From: Hedera helix | Lineage: Eukaryota; Streptophyta; Magnoliopsida; Apiales; Araliaceae | Assembly (NCBI GenBank): GCA_947179155.2 | Contig: OX359266.1 | Coordinates: 14,584,098 to 14,648,097 of the forward strand | Length of the DNA: 64,000 nucleotides | Direction of reading: 5' to 3' | Part shown: positions 37,035-51,196 of the stretch, piece by piece | Numbering within the stretch: position 1 is the stretch's first letter | Layout of the letters: the number at the start of each line of letters is the position of its first letter | Program-made: the position numbers and the translations under genes | Notes under the pieces: generated by a model | What the model saw: the letters and a program-made list of their open reading frames with translations, nothing else | Database searches by the model: none | What the model was told of the DNA's origin: nothing

Positions 37035-37144
37035 CTATAGCGACGGTTCTGTCCGTCGCTATAGGGTTGTTCTTAGTGTTCTTGGCTGGCCGGAAGGAGA
37101 TCGTCGCTAAAGGCCTATAGCGACAGCCAGTCTGTCGCTATAGG
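37035..37144. repeat. Two perfect 12-bp hairpins with the TAGCGACGG/CCGTCGCTA word
   Basis: Hairpin 1 has arms CTATAGCGACGG (37,035-37,046) and CCGTCGCTATAG (37,053-37,064) with a 6-nt loop. Hairpin 2 has arms CCTATAGCGACA (37,114-37,125) and TGTCGCTATAGG (37,133-37,144) with a 7-nt loop. TCGTCGCTAA lies between them. The word is also known from subterminal repeats of some plant CACTA transposons. Confidence 0.85.
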
Positions 37145-38073
37145 TATGAATGTTCATAGGCTGCCCAGAACAGTCGGTCATGGTCCTAATGCCTGCTTTG
37201 ACCGTTTTTAACTCACTGGTCATGTACTGTTTTGGAATACTAATGGTATCTCGATCTATTACACATGTAAGGGTACATTTATATGCCAAGATTGCATCTT
37301 AACAACATCACAGTTGGAAGATGATTCTTGGTCAAACTAGGTAGTTAGGTAGTTTCTGGGTTTCTGGGTAACCCAGATTTTAGTCGGTCAACACTATTTG
37401 ACCATTAATTTCTTCCAGCAAAGTGATTATATGGGCGTGTTATTTGTTTCTGTGTATACCCTATATGGTAAGGTATAATTATAACTCTTAAAACACAACA
37501 GGAAACTAACAGGGTAAGACTAAACTATCTAACAAATAGCATTGTCAGACTGTTCTTCATTTTCTAGGTTACCCAGAAAATATCCGGCAGTGAGGTGTGA
37601 TCGAATGGGCACTTTCTAGGCCTTATATCTTACGGACCTGTGATCCAATTGAGGTGATTAAGGTCTCTATCTCTTAACCTCATGGCATACTACAAGTACA
37701 TACTTTAAAACACACTAAACAGATACATTAGGTTGATCAAAATCTCTGACAAAATGAATTGTCAGACGACATTTCTGGGCAGTTTTGGACAGTAAGCTAA
37801 AATCTATCATTTTATATATCTAAGCGTTATGAAACATAAATTAAACAACCCAGATCACAAATACATATAATATCAGTCATTTATAAACATTATAACATAA
37901 AATTTAACAAAGACTTAAGGATCTACAAAATGAATTAGGGTTTGACCTCTTTGAAGCAAAATTCCTAATTCCTTTCTTTGATTCTGATCCAAGCTTGCTA
38001 TGGAACTTATGGGGAGAAATATTTGACTGATTTAAGGTCTTGGATTCGTGGGTTTCATCAATGGGAGTGCTTA

Positions 38074-38082
38074 CTATTTATA
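38074..38082 (-). promoter_or_regulatory. TATA box of LTR C
   Basis: The minus strand reads CTCCTATAAATAGTAAGC, about 600 bases inside the element-sense start of LTR C. It is likely the LTR promoter. Confidence 0.6.
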
Positions 38083-38683
38083 GGAGGGCTAGAGTTAGGG
38101 TTTTATGGTCTTTAAGCCATTTACTTGCTTGCTAAGCTTTGATCTTGCAATTATGCAGCTATGGTCGGTTTGCAGAGGCTAGGGAGCTTAATTTTAGCAG
38201 ATTCATGTACTTGAATCATTACAAGGTGAGTCATTGCTTTCCAAAAATTTAGTGGCATGCTTAGTCACCAAATTTGCTTTAAAGAAGCCAAATCCTATTT
38301 TGCTTGCTTGATTACTTGTGGCTGAGATTGTGAGGGTGTTTTTGTCATTTCACAAGTATCTTTAGGGTTTAGGGTTTAACTCTTAGGGTTTGGCCATTAG
38401 GGTTTGCAATTTAGATTTAGGATTTAATAATTATAATTAGGGTTTCCTAATTAGAATTAGAGTTTATAATTTATGATTAGGATTTCTTAATTAAGTTTAG
38501 GATTTCCTAATTAAGTTTTAATAATTTAATTTTTGAATGTTTTATTTCATTTGTAAATATATAACAACACACAAAATTAATTACATAAAGTAATTACACA
38601 TAATATTAAATACAAATATGTTTATTTGTATTAAAAAAATTCTTAAAAATTCGAATTGTTGCATCATTGCATGGGTCATTACA

Positions 38684-39699
38684 TATAGCAAATCTCCTAT
38701 GTTATCCTAGATATTAATCCATCCACAAGAATCACCATGGCCCACCAAGGGAACATGTTTAACAAACAATTAAAGACATCTGATACCTTTGTAAAAAAGT
38801 GGGTTACATCGATAAAGCCTACTCACATGATGAATAAAATTAGATATACCCGTGTTATAGGTTATAATGATGAAAACCTTTATATAACATAGAGGCAGCT
38901 GAAAGATAGTAGATATCATTTTCTGTTATGTAAAGAATTTCCATGTTCAAAGTAAGAATCTTTTCCAGCCCATAGCACCTCAATCTGCTCCATCTGAACC
39001 CGCAGAAATGATGGGACAACCTCACGGATCATCAACGTTATTGACAATATTATAACCAGAAATCCATATTTTTTGCCGCTCGTGCCTTGCCACTGTTAAA
39101 AAAATCATGAGCTGCACTCTAGAGTCCCTTAAGGTTATATTTAGGCCCAATATGACCTTAGAATTCCTCATCATTGATAATCAACAACAAAACAATCAAA
39201 TCAGTGATTTAGCTACTCCACATCTAAAAACTTAAAATTGATATATGTTTATAGATATATAATAAAGATAGAGTGAAATTTTAAAGAGAGAATATTAGGG
39301 ATGAATGGGGTGGCAGAAGGAGTGTGTTTTTAGCTTTTTCTCTTTCCTGCCCTGCTGAATCAAGTAATTTTGACTTTAATAGTTTTGGGCTTCTTCGTCA
39401 AAATCAAAACTAGACTCCGAATCAAAATTGAGTGCGGCTTTAGAATGCGATTCCCAATCGCTAAAAGTAAACTATTTCAACGACAACAAAGAGGTTGGCG
39501 TGACCGTTAACGATGATTCGAAGAAAGATTGGTAAGTCCATGCTAGAAAAGACAACGATAAAAGCCTTGGCCTTCGGTAGCTGTCTCTTGGCCCATATCA
39601 ATAAAGCGTTGATCGACCTCTGCAGTGGCCACATGATGTGTACTATGCTTGTGTCTCTGCGGCCTGCCTGAGATTTTCCTCTTTCCCACAATGATCTTA
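38684..39699. other. Unassigned gene-poor sequence
   Basis: No convincing gene. A less AT-rich stretch at about 38,950-39,120 and a 95-codon minus-strand open frame (39,748-39,461) were examined. Neither shows a recognisable domain, splice-site pattern or good start context. Confidence 0.3.
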
Positions 39700-40403
39700 A
39701 ACCTAGACCAGTCATCGAACCGAAAAAGGTACCAAGTAGATGGGTCACTGGTCCAACAAGTAGTTGAACCGTTATTGAACTAGTAACGTTATTAATATGT
39801 AATAAATAATAAATAATTATATATATTAATTATTATTATATATTATATATAATATTTAGTAAATGTATAAAATTAATCAATTTATTTACACACACAAAAA
39901 TTAAACCTATTTGTACAATATTTACTTTATATATAATTCAAATAAATACTAAATCTATATAAAAAAAATATTAAATCATGACATAACTCAAAACTCAAGA
40001 GTGATAAAATCAAACACAAGTGAACATAAACATTGATATATTTAATCAAATTCGGTATAAAAAAAAAACTAAATCTATTTGTAGAATGTTTACTTTATAC
40101 AATTAAAATAAATACTAAATATATATGAAGAAAAAAAAAGATATTAAATCATGATCATAACTCAAAACTCAATCAAGGATATATTCAATCAAATTCAAAG
40201 GCTTAAATTAAAAAAAAATGGTAAGGAATCGGTAAAATCAGTGACCCGGGTCACTAGGTCGACCGGTTCAACCGTCGAGTCAATGGGTTTGATCGGGTTT
40301 TGACCAAAATTGATTTTTTTGCTTGAACTGAACCGAAGTGGCGACCAATATCAATTTTTACTAGTCGAACCGACGATCCAATCCGAATTTAATAACCTTG
40401 CTT
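39700..40403. mobile_element. Non-autonomous TIR element, probably hAT-type
   Basis: The right end reads GAATTTAATAACCTTG, and both sides carry GGGTCACTGGTCCAAC / GGGTCACTAGGTCGAC and GTTGAACCG / GTTCAACCG words, a composition common in abundant plant hAT-like MITEs. The AT-rich middle holds a roughly 170-base imperfect tandem duplication (AAACCTATTTGTACAATATTT at about 39,902 and AAATCTATTTGTAGAATGTTT at about 40,070). I could not define the left end or an 8-bp target duplication, so the class is tentative. Confidence 0.45.
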
Positions 40404-41085
40404 TCCCTTTTTTGGGTCTAATAGCAATACATAGCACTTATAGCAAAACATAAGTCATTGATGAGTAATGGGTACAAGTATACAACTTGACAATTATATA
40501 TGAACTGAATACTAATTATCACATATAATAATATAATTTGTATCATTCGCCACTAAAATTCTTAGCTTCAAACTTATCTGAGCTTCCGATGAGGGATAAA
40601 TCTGATGCCACAATTGATGCATAGTAGCTTAATTGGTGATTTTTTAGATCAAATATCAACAAGCCCTCCTTCTAGCGCCAATATTAACGTTTGATTTTGT
40701 CCATCACACTTGAAAAGAGACAAAGTTACACCGAAAAACTCGACGGCCTGGGTCATCTGGGAATACTACAATGTAAGAATAAGTAAGTACAAACCAAATA
40801 GCATAACAATTGAGAGCATAAAAACTAAGATTGTGTGTAAATGTACCGTGAGTCTATACTTATGATTGTATTTATACTTTACAATTAGGAATATATTATT
40901 GACCGGTCAATCTTCAACTCCTTAATATCTGGAGTTATGACCTAATTTAGAATTCTAAGTCAATATGAATTGTGACCCTCATAATATAGCTAGTCATCCC
41001 GGACACATTAATGGACCCGCCTCAACACCAAACTCATTATAGTGTGTAAAATAATTTAACCCATACTCCAATAAAGTACATCCCA
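40404..41085 (-). other. Possible decayed LTR or promoter-like segment
   Basis: No gene is seen. The minus strand carries AAAGTATAAATACAATC (about 40,870-40,886), a plant TATA box, preceded by a GACCGGTCAAT palindromic word and followed by sequence resembling an LTR R region. Ends and duplications could not be found. Confidence 0.3.
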
Positions 41086-43340
<2,255 letters not shown>

Positions 43341-43345
43341 GATTT

Positions 43346-43835
43346 TGTTGGATCTTGGGTATTCAAATGGGGTGCCCATGGAGGGTCCGACCCATTTGAA
43401 TGTTAATCAGATTGCTATTAAGACTCAGTCTTTTAACGTTATTATTATAACGTTATAATTATAACGTTAAATTGACTAAGTGGTTAGATGTTTTATAGGG
43501 AGTGGGTTAAACCATTATGCCTATAAAATCCACTAGCCGTAGTTCATTTAAAAACCCATCATTACTCTTCACATACAGTATAGTGATTAAGTCAAAAGAT
43601 AGAGTTCCTAATAAATTTTACTGGTATTCTCAAATTGTAACAGATCGTGGATTTGTTCTCCGTTCTCATCCCGCAAGGATCGTATCGTAGTTCAGAGACG
43701 CCGTTTGGGTTTGGGTTTGGCTTCCAACAGTACAAGTTTTTCCGCACTAAAGGATTACGCTTCAAGGGTGTAACTTTTGTTCTCGTTCTTTTATTGTGTA
43801 AACTTGTGATAGCATACATATTATTTATTCCTACA
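43346..43835 (+). mobile_element. Solo LTR, 490 bp, TSD GATTT
   Basis: Begins TGTTGGATC and ends TTCCTACA, flanked by perfect GATTT duplications (43,341-43,345 and 43,836-43,840). A plus-strand TATA box (CCTATAAAATCC, about 43,519-43,530) and a short transcribed-type region support a small LTR of Copia or TRIM type. With no internal region or second LTR it is a product of LTR-LTR recombination. The 75-codon open frames across it are not genes. Confidence 0.75.
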
Positions 43836-43840
43836 GATTT

Positions 43841-44912
43841 GATATGGAAAATTAAGGGAAAAGAAACTAGTTAGGATTCAAACTTCACAATCACTAGGAT
43901 CTCTCAAGTGTACCAACAAATGATTGAGATCACGTTTGTATTAATTTATTTATTAATTTAATATGTTTATTTATTTATGAATTTGTTTTAATTTTAAAAG
44001 ATTTAATTATAGTATTAGATTTTACTGAGAAAGTTTTATTATAATAACATATTTTAGTTCGAAAATTGTTTCTTTTTTAAATTAATTTTTTTTAACTATA
44101 TTTTTAACCCATTGTACCAATGTCTCACATCTTAAAAGAATTGATTGCACAACAAAAGGAATCCATCAGACTTCACATGTAACCCCATAAAAAAAAAATT
44201 CTTACTCAAATCTCAATTACCAGATTTTATGGCAAAACATAAAATGTATAAAATGGTTGTAATCCATCTGACTTCATATATGCGTGTGTGCATATGTCAT
44301 ATTTGTTAGTTTCTAGATTTGCTTTGAAGATCTGTTAAGATCTTAATCAGTAGTTTGTGTATGAATACATTTTTTTTTATTAGAGAATGAATTTTTTAAT
44401 AACAGATTGTAAAACTAGTATTTTACACTATCAAATAATAACATGTCATAAAGGGAATTTAGAAGAAATTCAGGAGAAAATCAAAACATTTGAAATGAAT
44501 TACTATATTGTTTAATTACTATTTATTATGGTAAAACTGTTTAATCAATCATATTGAATTTAAATCCCTTAATCTTCTCCTAAATTCGTTACGTGACATG
44601 TTATTATTAGATAGTGTAAAACATTAATTTTACAAGTCATCCTTATATAATTATTTTCTTTCCATTAATAGAGACAAGTTTGATAACTCATGTGAGGCAC
44701 GAGTTAATTTGTATAATTTTAGTTTTATAAATATTTAATGATTTGGTTTAGTATATTCTATTATAATTGACTCGTGACTAATGAAATTGAGTAAAAAAAT
44801 TGAATTGTAAATCACTTCTTCTATTATTTAATTAAGTAATAATTTTAATCTAATATCTAAAAGATATAATATAGAATATAAATAATCTAATATCATATAA
44901 CAAAGTGATACC

Positions 44913-44975
<63 letters not shown>

Positions 44976-45386
44976 TTAATTGTATGGTGATTACCGGCTT
45001 GAGAGGTTTAGCAATTAATTAATCTAAAACTCAATATATTAAACTTAAGATCAAAAGTCTAGACAGGTGTAGTCTGGTGGGGAGCAGGATCCGGTCTTAA
45101 GAGGTTGAGCAAGCAATTAATCTAAAACTCAAGAAACTTTTAATGAGTTGGGGACAAATCTATATATATAATATTTAAATATAAAATTAAATATTTTATT
45201 TATCTTATTTATTAAAAAATAAAATATAAAACGAATTTTAATATTATATCTTATTTTTTAATAATTAAAATAAATATAATATTTAAATATTATACCCTTA
45301 TACTTATTTGTCAAATTATGGAACCTGTGCTTTTCTAGCCCAATATACAATACTAGCATTTCACCCCGTGCCTCCGACACTACGAT
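43841..45386. other. Gene-poor AT-rich sequence upstream of the TIM22-like gene
   Basis: No gene seen. It contains a (TA)n run at 44,917-44,970 and two similar segments near 45,000 and 45,105 (GCTTGAGAGGTTTAGCAATTAATTAATCTAAAACTCAA type). Confidence 0.45.
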
Positions 45387-45854
45387 TTAGCGAGTGTGAG
45401 CTCTAGTCGGACTCCACCATCGGAGAGAGGGGATGGAAGCCACGGAGAAAAAGAAAGAGAGAAGTGAGTTGTGCATAATATTCATAGATCTATGAAAATG
45501 GTGGGAGAATGAGGATATTGTGAGACGGACGGTGGAATTTATCTCAAAGTTTAGAGGGTTTAGATCATTTAACATGATAAGCGGAAAATTCAAAATAAAT
45601 CATTTGTATTTTGTTATTATAGATAGTCCTAGATAAAATCCAATCAACTAAACAAGGTAACCCAAGGTTAGGACTGAAAACGATGTCGTTACAATGACAA
45701 TAGAAGGTAAGATATATGGGGTCAGTGTATCTAACTCTTGAAAATATCAAAAAACCAGCGGAAAACGAAAGATGGTGAATTTGGATTGTTTAATTTATAG
45801 TTTATAGGCGAAAAACTTTTTTAGGGTAATTTTTAGTTTTGGATAAAGAAGAAA
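45387..45854 (+). promoter_or_regulatory. Probable promoter and 5' UTR of the TIM22-like gene
   Basis: About 470 bases directly upstream of the start codon. A near-palindromic AAAACGATGTCGTT lies at 45,677-45,690. An AT-rich tract TTTAATTTATAGTTTATAGG (45,789-45,808) is a possible TATA region. The start context GAAAATGGCT fits plant initiation, with A at -3 and G at +4. The transcription start cannot be read from sequence alone. Confidence 0.5.
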
Positions 45855-48800
45855 ATGGCTACGCCGGCAAATTCTTCCAGCTCTGATTCTGAGCGGGAAA
45901 TTAATAACATTTCTAGCCGTAACCCTAGTTTAACTTCGAATGCATTAGCCATTAGCAATCAGTCGAGTCCACCGTTCGTTTGCCTCTTTAAGTTCGCCGG
46001 AGATTCCGCTGCTGGCGCTTTCATGGGCTCCATATTTGGATATGGTTATCTCTCTTTCTTTCATACGGTTATGCTTTATTTTGATTGATTATCTCAATGG
46101 GATTTTTTTTTGGTATGTTTTAATTTTGTTTGTGAAATATCTTACTGATTACTTTTTGTGCGTTTGTTGGTTATGCATAATTTGCACAGGGAATCATATT
46201 TCCACGTGCATTTTTGAAATTTTCACACGTGTTTGAGAGAATGTTGAAATATCAGCAAAAATATCAATAGAAATACTCGTGGAAGTAACAATTGCTTTTG
46301 TTTATAATTGGTTTGTCACGTAACGTTATATATGAATTTGTTTGTTTTGATTATTATTTGTTTATATGGTGTAGTTATGAATTTTAATAAGTTTAAATAT
46401 TTGTTGATAAGAGTCCTATTTATCAGAAGTATGGTAGTGATAAAATAGGGTTTTCCATCATTCCATGAATCTGTGTATTTCCTTGGTTCTAGGATTAGTT
46501 GCTGATTATTTGCTAAATTGTTATTTAGTAAGTGATAAATGGGAAAAAGTATGTTAAGTTTATGAACTAACTAGGTGTCACAACGATTGTGAGATCTTGG
46601 TTTCTTCTGTCAAACCAATTCTATCCCTTTGCAGAGTGATCCCCTAACTTTACCAAGATAACACCTGTACAGATAAACCTCAGTGTGTACCAGAGTGTTA
46701 TAAGAGCTTACTAATGACCACCGAGTATTCTTAATTTATATGGCATAGATATTAGGTTGTATAAGTTCAGGTATTTCTTTTTAGGAGTAGTTATTTGAGA
46801 TATTTATTAGAACTGTTGTAGTGATAGAAGACGTTGATAGTATGAATCTCTGATAGCAGATTTAGTAACTTTATTATAGTAATATTGATGATTATTTGCA
46901 AACTTGATATTCTATATTGAGTATATTCTCTATTTAATGAAAATGAATAAATGGGAGTAACATCTCTAGCTTATAAACTAGATGTGTAATCATTTGTGAG
47001 GTCAACTGATCAGTTTGCAATGGAAGGGATAGAGTCTCATTGATTCATTTAGTTTATAAGCTCAAGATGCATTATCCCGTTTATTCATTTCCCATAAAAT
47101 ATAGATTACCGTATAACAACATCACAAATGATCTACAACTTCTTGAATCAAGATATGAATTAGCCAACATAGATTAATGCTAACAACCCTCTTCTACCAC
47201 TGCCACAATACTAAAAAATATTCGTAATATCTAGGACCAAAGAAATATTTGAACTTACTCAAACTAATATCTAAACCTTAATATTCAAGAACTAGGAAGT
47301 AGGAATAGTGAAACAAACTCATACTGAACAATCCTTCCCCTTCAAAAACTAGCCTTGTCCTCATGGCTATCCTTTTTCACACATAACAACATAATTATCA
47401 TCCCCTTCTGTGCTGCGAGACTTAATTAAACACTTCTGATGTGTGTGGTTGCAGTGTTGCAACCTTTATATAAGTGGTCTTATCCAATAGCTGAAGAGAC
47501 GAGGTTTGATGGGCTAAGACATCTGTCATAATAGTGTTCTTCAATCCGCTTAAGAAATACTCGTTTTCCTTGCCTATGTATTAAACCAGTGTTTTTGCCA
47601 ACAACCTTTGAATTGTGTCATGTGCTTTTGAACAGTTTCCGTCTGCAGAAGCACTGTGTAAGATATTTAAAGAAAAATCTTTGAATTGAATTGGGCCGTA
47701 GCAAGAGTGGAGTCCTCCAATGACACTATTGTGTTTTTCTGTTTGAGTACCATAACTGCTCATCTTCCTCCAAATGGAAGGATGCCAAAACCACCTGATC
47801 TTCTTTTGAAGTTTTCTGAGTCAAAATTTCTTAGCCCTACACAACCTACTTGCTAGATATTCCCCTCCATTGAAAAGGGAAATATCGAGTTAAGTGTAAG
47901 TGCAACAGATCCACATAACCTAACAGTTATATTACTGTTTGTATCATACCGTCTGGTTCTGGTATTACGATTTTTAGATGATTTTGATGTTCAAGTTACT
48001 AATTATTTGATATGGACTATATTTACAGTTGCATGTTCATAGTTTGTGTATATATATAGGTTGAACCTAGAAGTAGTTTTATGGTTGGCAGGTTTTTCTT
48101 TGTCTCCTCTCATTTACAAAGTTTGAGTCCTATAAGCCAAATTCAGCGACCTTTTTCTTTTAACTGAAGTTTCTCCCCTTTCCAGCTCTATGAACAAAAT
48201 TGTACTACTGAAAGTGACCTATGTTTAAGAAAGTGGGATTATGATTTTGTGTGAGTTGGTTTAATTAGATTAATATTTTGAGTGATGTAGGCTTTTGTTC
48301 TTATCGCAGTAATGTAACTTTATGTAAAAAGAACGCAAATAGGAGCAAGGATAATTCAATAATTCAGGTTGTACCTTCAGCTGATTTAGATAATTATTGA
48401 ACTTTCATCCATCCGTATGTGTTTTGAGTCAAAAGAGTTATGTTTTGTACTTTGAATAAGTTCCCATTTTTGGATTGTTTAAGGAAACTGAAGCATATCC
48501 ATGAATCTGATGTTATTTATGACTTCTTGGTTAATGTCTATGATGAATGTAATTGGAACTCAATTCCCTAATTAACCTGAAGAATCCTTGCCATTGACTG
48601 TGAGCATAAATATTACTATATCTGATCGAGCAGACATTTCAATTTGATTATTTTGCTGCTATTTATGTGGATGTTATACTTTTGTATCAGGCTCCGGATT
48701 AATTAAGAAGAAAGGATTCAAAGGATCTTTTGCTGAGGCAGGATCTTCTGTGAAGGTATGGGAAATCCTTTTACCAAAATTGTTTGGGGTAAACATGACT

Positions 48801-50600
48801 TGTATATTTGGTTTAAGTACTTTCTAGACCCCTTAAACTGTAGATTTATTGTCATCTAGCAATTAATCAAGGTATCTTTGTTTACTTTGCCTGTACCAGA
48901 CATTTGCAGTTTTGTCCGGAGTTCACAGCTTGGTTGTCTGCTTCTTGAAGAGGCTGCGAGGGAAAGATGATGGTATAGCATCTCAACTCAAGAACTGGAG
49001 ACTTTCACGACAGCTATATTTTTATTTTATCTTATAATTTTTCTGTCTACAGTTATTAATGCAGGTGTAGCCGGATGTTGTACTGGCCTTGCTTTAAGTT
49101 TTCCAGGTATATGCATCGTTTTCATTTGTACATATCTAATTAACATGCATGCCACTCTTAATTGAGTTTCTATTTCTACAATATTTATGAAATTGAACAT
49201 ATATATCCCAAATGTGCTTCTTCTTCTGTTTAACTTTCCTACAGTGTTTGTCGTCTGCGACCTACTCCAAATGAGTTTTATAGCAATTCTGATTTATCTT
49301 GGAAGTTATACTAGATGAATTACTGATCAGTTTCTTAACTTCTTATAGATGTTCCTTTCTTTCATCAATTATGAAAATTCATGACTAACTGCTTGTTCCT
49401 TGATCTGAATTTAAATTACAGAAAGATCTTAAATGCATTAGCTTGACAGTTAGATCTGTTACTGTTTTTATTCTTTTGATGCAAGATGTGTTTGCTCATG
49501 TCTTAGTAATCCTAGGATCAATGTTCTATAAATCGGTGGGAGTAGCACCCAGGCTGCTTAGGCACCAGCTAGGCATTTGCCTAGCGGTCTTATTTATTTG
49601 TTATGTATTTTAACATACTAAATTGTACATGAATTAATTATCTTAAAAATATCTTACAAGGCGGAACAAATTCATTTCAAGCATGTAGAGCTTCAAAGTC
49701 TTCATTAGATACCCATTGTTTTTAGTCATTATTTTAAATTCAGATTTTTAGTCATTTCGTAGATGAATATTTTTATTAAATTTGAAATATAATATTTGTT
49801 GGTAAAGTATATTTAGCACTTTAAAAAAATAATAAAGTGGACAAAAAAAAATCATGTATCATAAAAATAAAAAGAAGGAAAGTTTTTTATATTTTTTTAA
49901 ACTTAAAAATTGCAGGGTCATGACCTAGTAAAAGTATAAAGTTTCAAGGTTATTGACTAAGGTCAAATCAAGGCGGTTGAAGACCTATTCCGTGTGTGGA
50001 CTAGACCACCCAGCCAAGTCAATTGTGGCTGTAGATAATTGATTTTGGCTAGTTGGATGCCTAGGCAGGCGCGTGATAGTATTTTTAGGACAGATCTTAG
50101 GATAAGGGGTTCATTTTGTACCCAGCATCGTAGAATTTCATTTAAAATATTTAAATGTTATGATGTCTTGTTCCTTTGTTTAGCGTACCAAATTATTACA
50201 CGAGGACCACAGCCATTACATGAAGCAAAATTTTTGAATATTTATTTGTTTATTTGTGTGTATATAATAATATATATGTATGCGTGTGTTAGATATATTT
50301 CCTGTGTGCATGCCTATCTGACTTTCAAGTCTTCTTTAAATTATATATGTTTCAGGTGCACCCCAGGCTCTTCTTCAGAGCTGCCTCACCTTTGGAGCAT
50401 TCTCCTTCATTGTTGAAGGCCTTAACAAGCAGCAGCCAGCTCTGGCGCATACGTCTTCCTCAAGTGTCAAAAGTAGTCACAACTATGGCGCACTTTCTCC
50501 TTTAGCAATTCCTCTGCCGAATGAACTTAAGGAGTCCTTTTCTTTCTTCTTGCAATCCATAAGAAAATGCAGCTTTGGATCCTCTACTCGATCAGTTTAA
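45855..50600 (+). CDS. TIM22-2: TIM22/HP20-like import translocase (Tim17/22/23 family), five exons
   Basis: Coding exons are 45,855-46,044, 48,691-48,755, 48,900-48,972, 49,053-49,106 and 50,356-50,600. All introns are GT-AG and the phases agree, giving 208 residues and a TAA stop. After a serine-rich, poorly conserved N-terminus (about 1-40) comes a Tim17/22/23-type domain with four hydrophobic segments: FAGDSAAGAFMGSIFGYG (about 48-65), TFAVLSGVHSLVVCFL, AGVAGCCTGLALSFPGAP and LTFGAFSFIVEGL. The KKKGFKGSFAEAG, LRGKDD and SFPGAPQALLQSC motifs match the plant TIM22-2/HP20 group. Members of that group act in the plastid inner envelope, importing precursors without transit peptides; TIM22 relatives act in the mitochondrial inner membrane. 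Length is normal for the family. Intron 1 (2.6 kb) and intron 4 (1.2 kb) contain transposon debris. The reading frame is intact and the gene looks functional. Plastid or mitochondrial location cannot be settled here. Confidence 0.93.
46045..48690 (+). other. Intron 1 of the TIM22-like gene
   Basis: Donor TATG|GTTATC and acceptor GTATCAG|GCTCC. Apart from the gag fossil, it has an inverted pair GCTTATAAACTA (46,969) and TAGTTTATAAGC (47,048). The remainder is unremarkable AT-rich intron sequence. Confidence 0.85.
47440..47895 (-). pseudogene. Ty3/Gypsy gag fossil in intron 1
   Basis: On the minus strand, shifting between frames, the sequence reads LDISLFNGGEYL, then KEDQVVLASFHLEEDEQLWY, then GLHSCYGPIQFKDF and IQRLLAKT, then EYFLSGLKNTIMTDVLAHQ. 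These match, in order, the retrotransposon gag domain of Ty3 elements (LASFHLEDDAxxWY, FxSGLKxxIxxDV). Several stops and at least two frameshifts show it is old. It lies antisense to the host gene inside intron 1, with no LTR recognised around it. Confidence 0.72.
49519..50095. mobile_element. hAT-like MITE in intron 4 of the TIM22-like gene
   Basis: Flanked by CCTAGGAT (49,511-49,518) and CTTAGGAT (50,096-50,103), an 8-bp duplication with one mismatch. Imperfect terminal inverted repeats are ATGTTCTATAAAT on the left and the complement of ATTTTTAGGACA on the right. Subterminal GCTAGGCATTTGCCTAGC and GATGCCTAGGCAGGCGCG words are common in plant hAT-type MITEs. It is non-coding and well away from both splice sites. 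Confidence 0.65.
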
Positions 50601-51163
50601 AGTTGTAGTTCCTCGGTCCTGTAGAATGTTGGCATGGGAAAGGTCTTTGTAAAATAGTAGAGATATTCTTTTTGCTATTCGGGTTTATCTTTTTATTTTA
50701 ATTTGGGTGAATTGAATAACAAGAAATCTCCTTTGCTATTCTGTCAATTTTCAGTATTATTTATTGTGTTGATAGATTAATACAAGGGAGGATGTTGGTA
50801 AATTGCAATTCAAGTTTGGATCTTGTTTGAATTGGTTTGTAAAGAAGTTCACCAATTGTTTCAAAATGAGAGTTCAGTCTCTTAAAAAAAAGTCATAAAG
50901 TGAGGGTTCTCCATCTCTTAAAAAGGATGTTGCAAAAGTGACAGTGCACCTTCAAACTTAAATTTACACATTTGATAAAGATGTTATATTTTGCTGTAAA
51001 TGTTCAAGTTAAACTCTTTTTGGAAGCGTAAAACTTGCATATAAAAATTGGGGATTTATTTTCCCTCTAATATACCTTTCCTTCAATGCAATAAATATTT
51101 ATAATTGTGCATATGATAATTGAAATTGGCACCATTCACTTGTTTTTATGTTATTTAATTATA
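50601..51163 (+). other. 3' flank of the TIM22-like gene
   Basis: AT-rich sequence expected to hold the 3' UTR, with ATTGAATAACAAG near 50,710 as a possible polyadenylation region. A repeated phrase, AGAGTTCAGTCTCTTAAAAA / GAGGGTTCTCCATCTCTTAAAAA, lies at about 50,870 and 50,902. No further gene is seen. Confidence 0.45.
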
Positions 51164-51196
51164 TTAACTCATGATTCTGTACAAAGCACGAGTTTT

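Larger units (their letters stand above)
35255..38683 (-). mobile_element. LTR C, partial Ty3-type LTR
   Basis: The plus-strand end GGGTCATTACA (38,673-38,683) gives a minus-strand start TGTAATGACCC. Blocks in the LTR order are GCAAGGATGAGC...GCTCAGCAAG (35,708-35,736) and GGAGATCAGCC (35,964-35,974). CCGTCGCTAAA words occur at 36,791, 36,851 and 36,932, with two perfect hairpins at 37,035-37,144. A minus-strand TATA box CTATAAATAG lies at 38,074-38,082. The left end abuts LTR B with no TGT terminus, so it is either truncated or interrupted. A 35-base segment is repeated 150 bases apart (about 35,255 and 35,411). No coding sequence is seen. Confidence 0.65.

Noticed and set aside
39461..39748. 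95-codon minus-strand open frame as a possible gene
   Set aside because: No recognised domain, no conserved start context, no second copy, and it partly overlaps the border of the TIR element.
40404..41085. Complete LTR around a TATA box
   Set aside because: No TG/CA ends, partner or duplication could be located, so it is kept only as a low-confidence promoter-like segment.
43592..43874. Two 75-codon open frames on opposite strands
   Set aside because: They lie within or across the end of the 490-bp solo LTR and show no protein motif.
44680..44715. Helitron-like hairpin (ACTCATGTGAGGCACGAGTT)
   Set aside because: The stem is imperfect and no CTRR end or homologous body follows.
47581..47763. 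60-codon minus-strand open frame as an antisense gene in intron 1
   Set aside because: It is one frame of the broken gag fossil.
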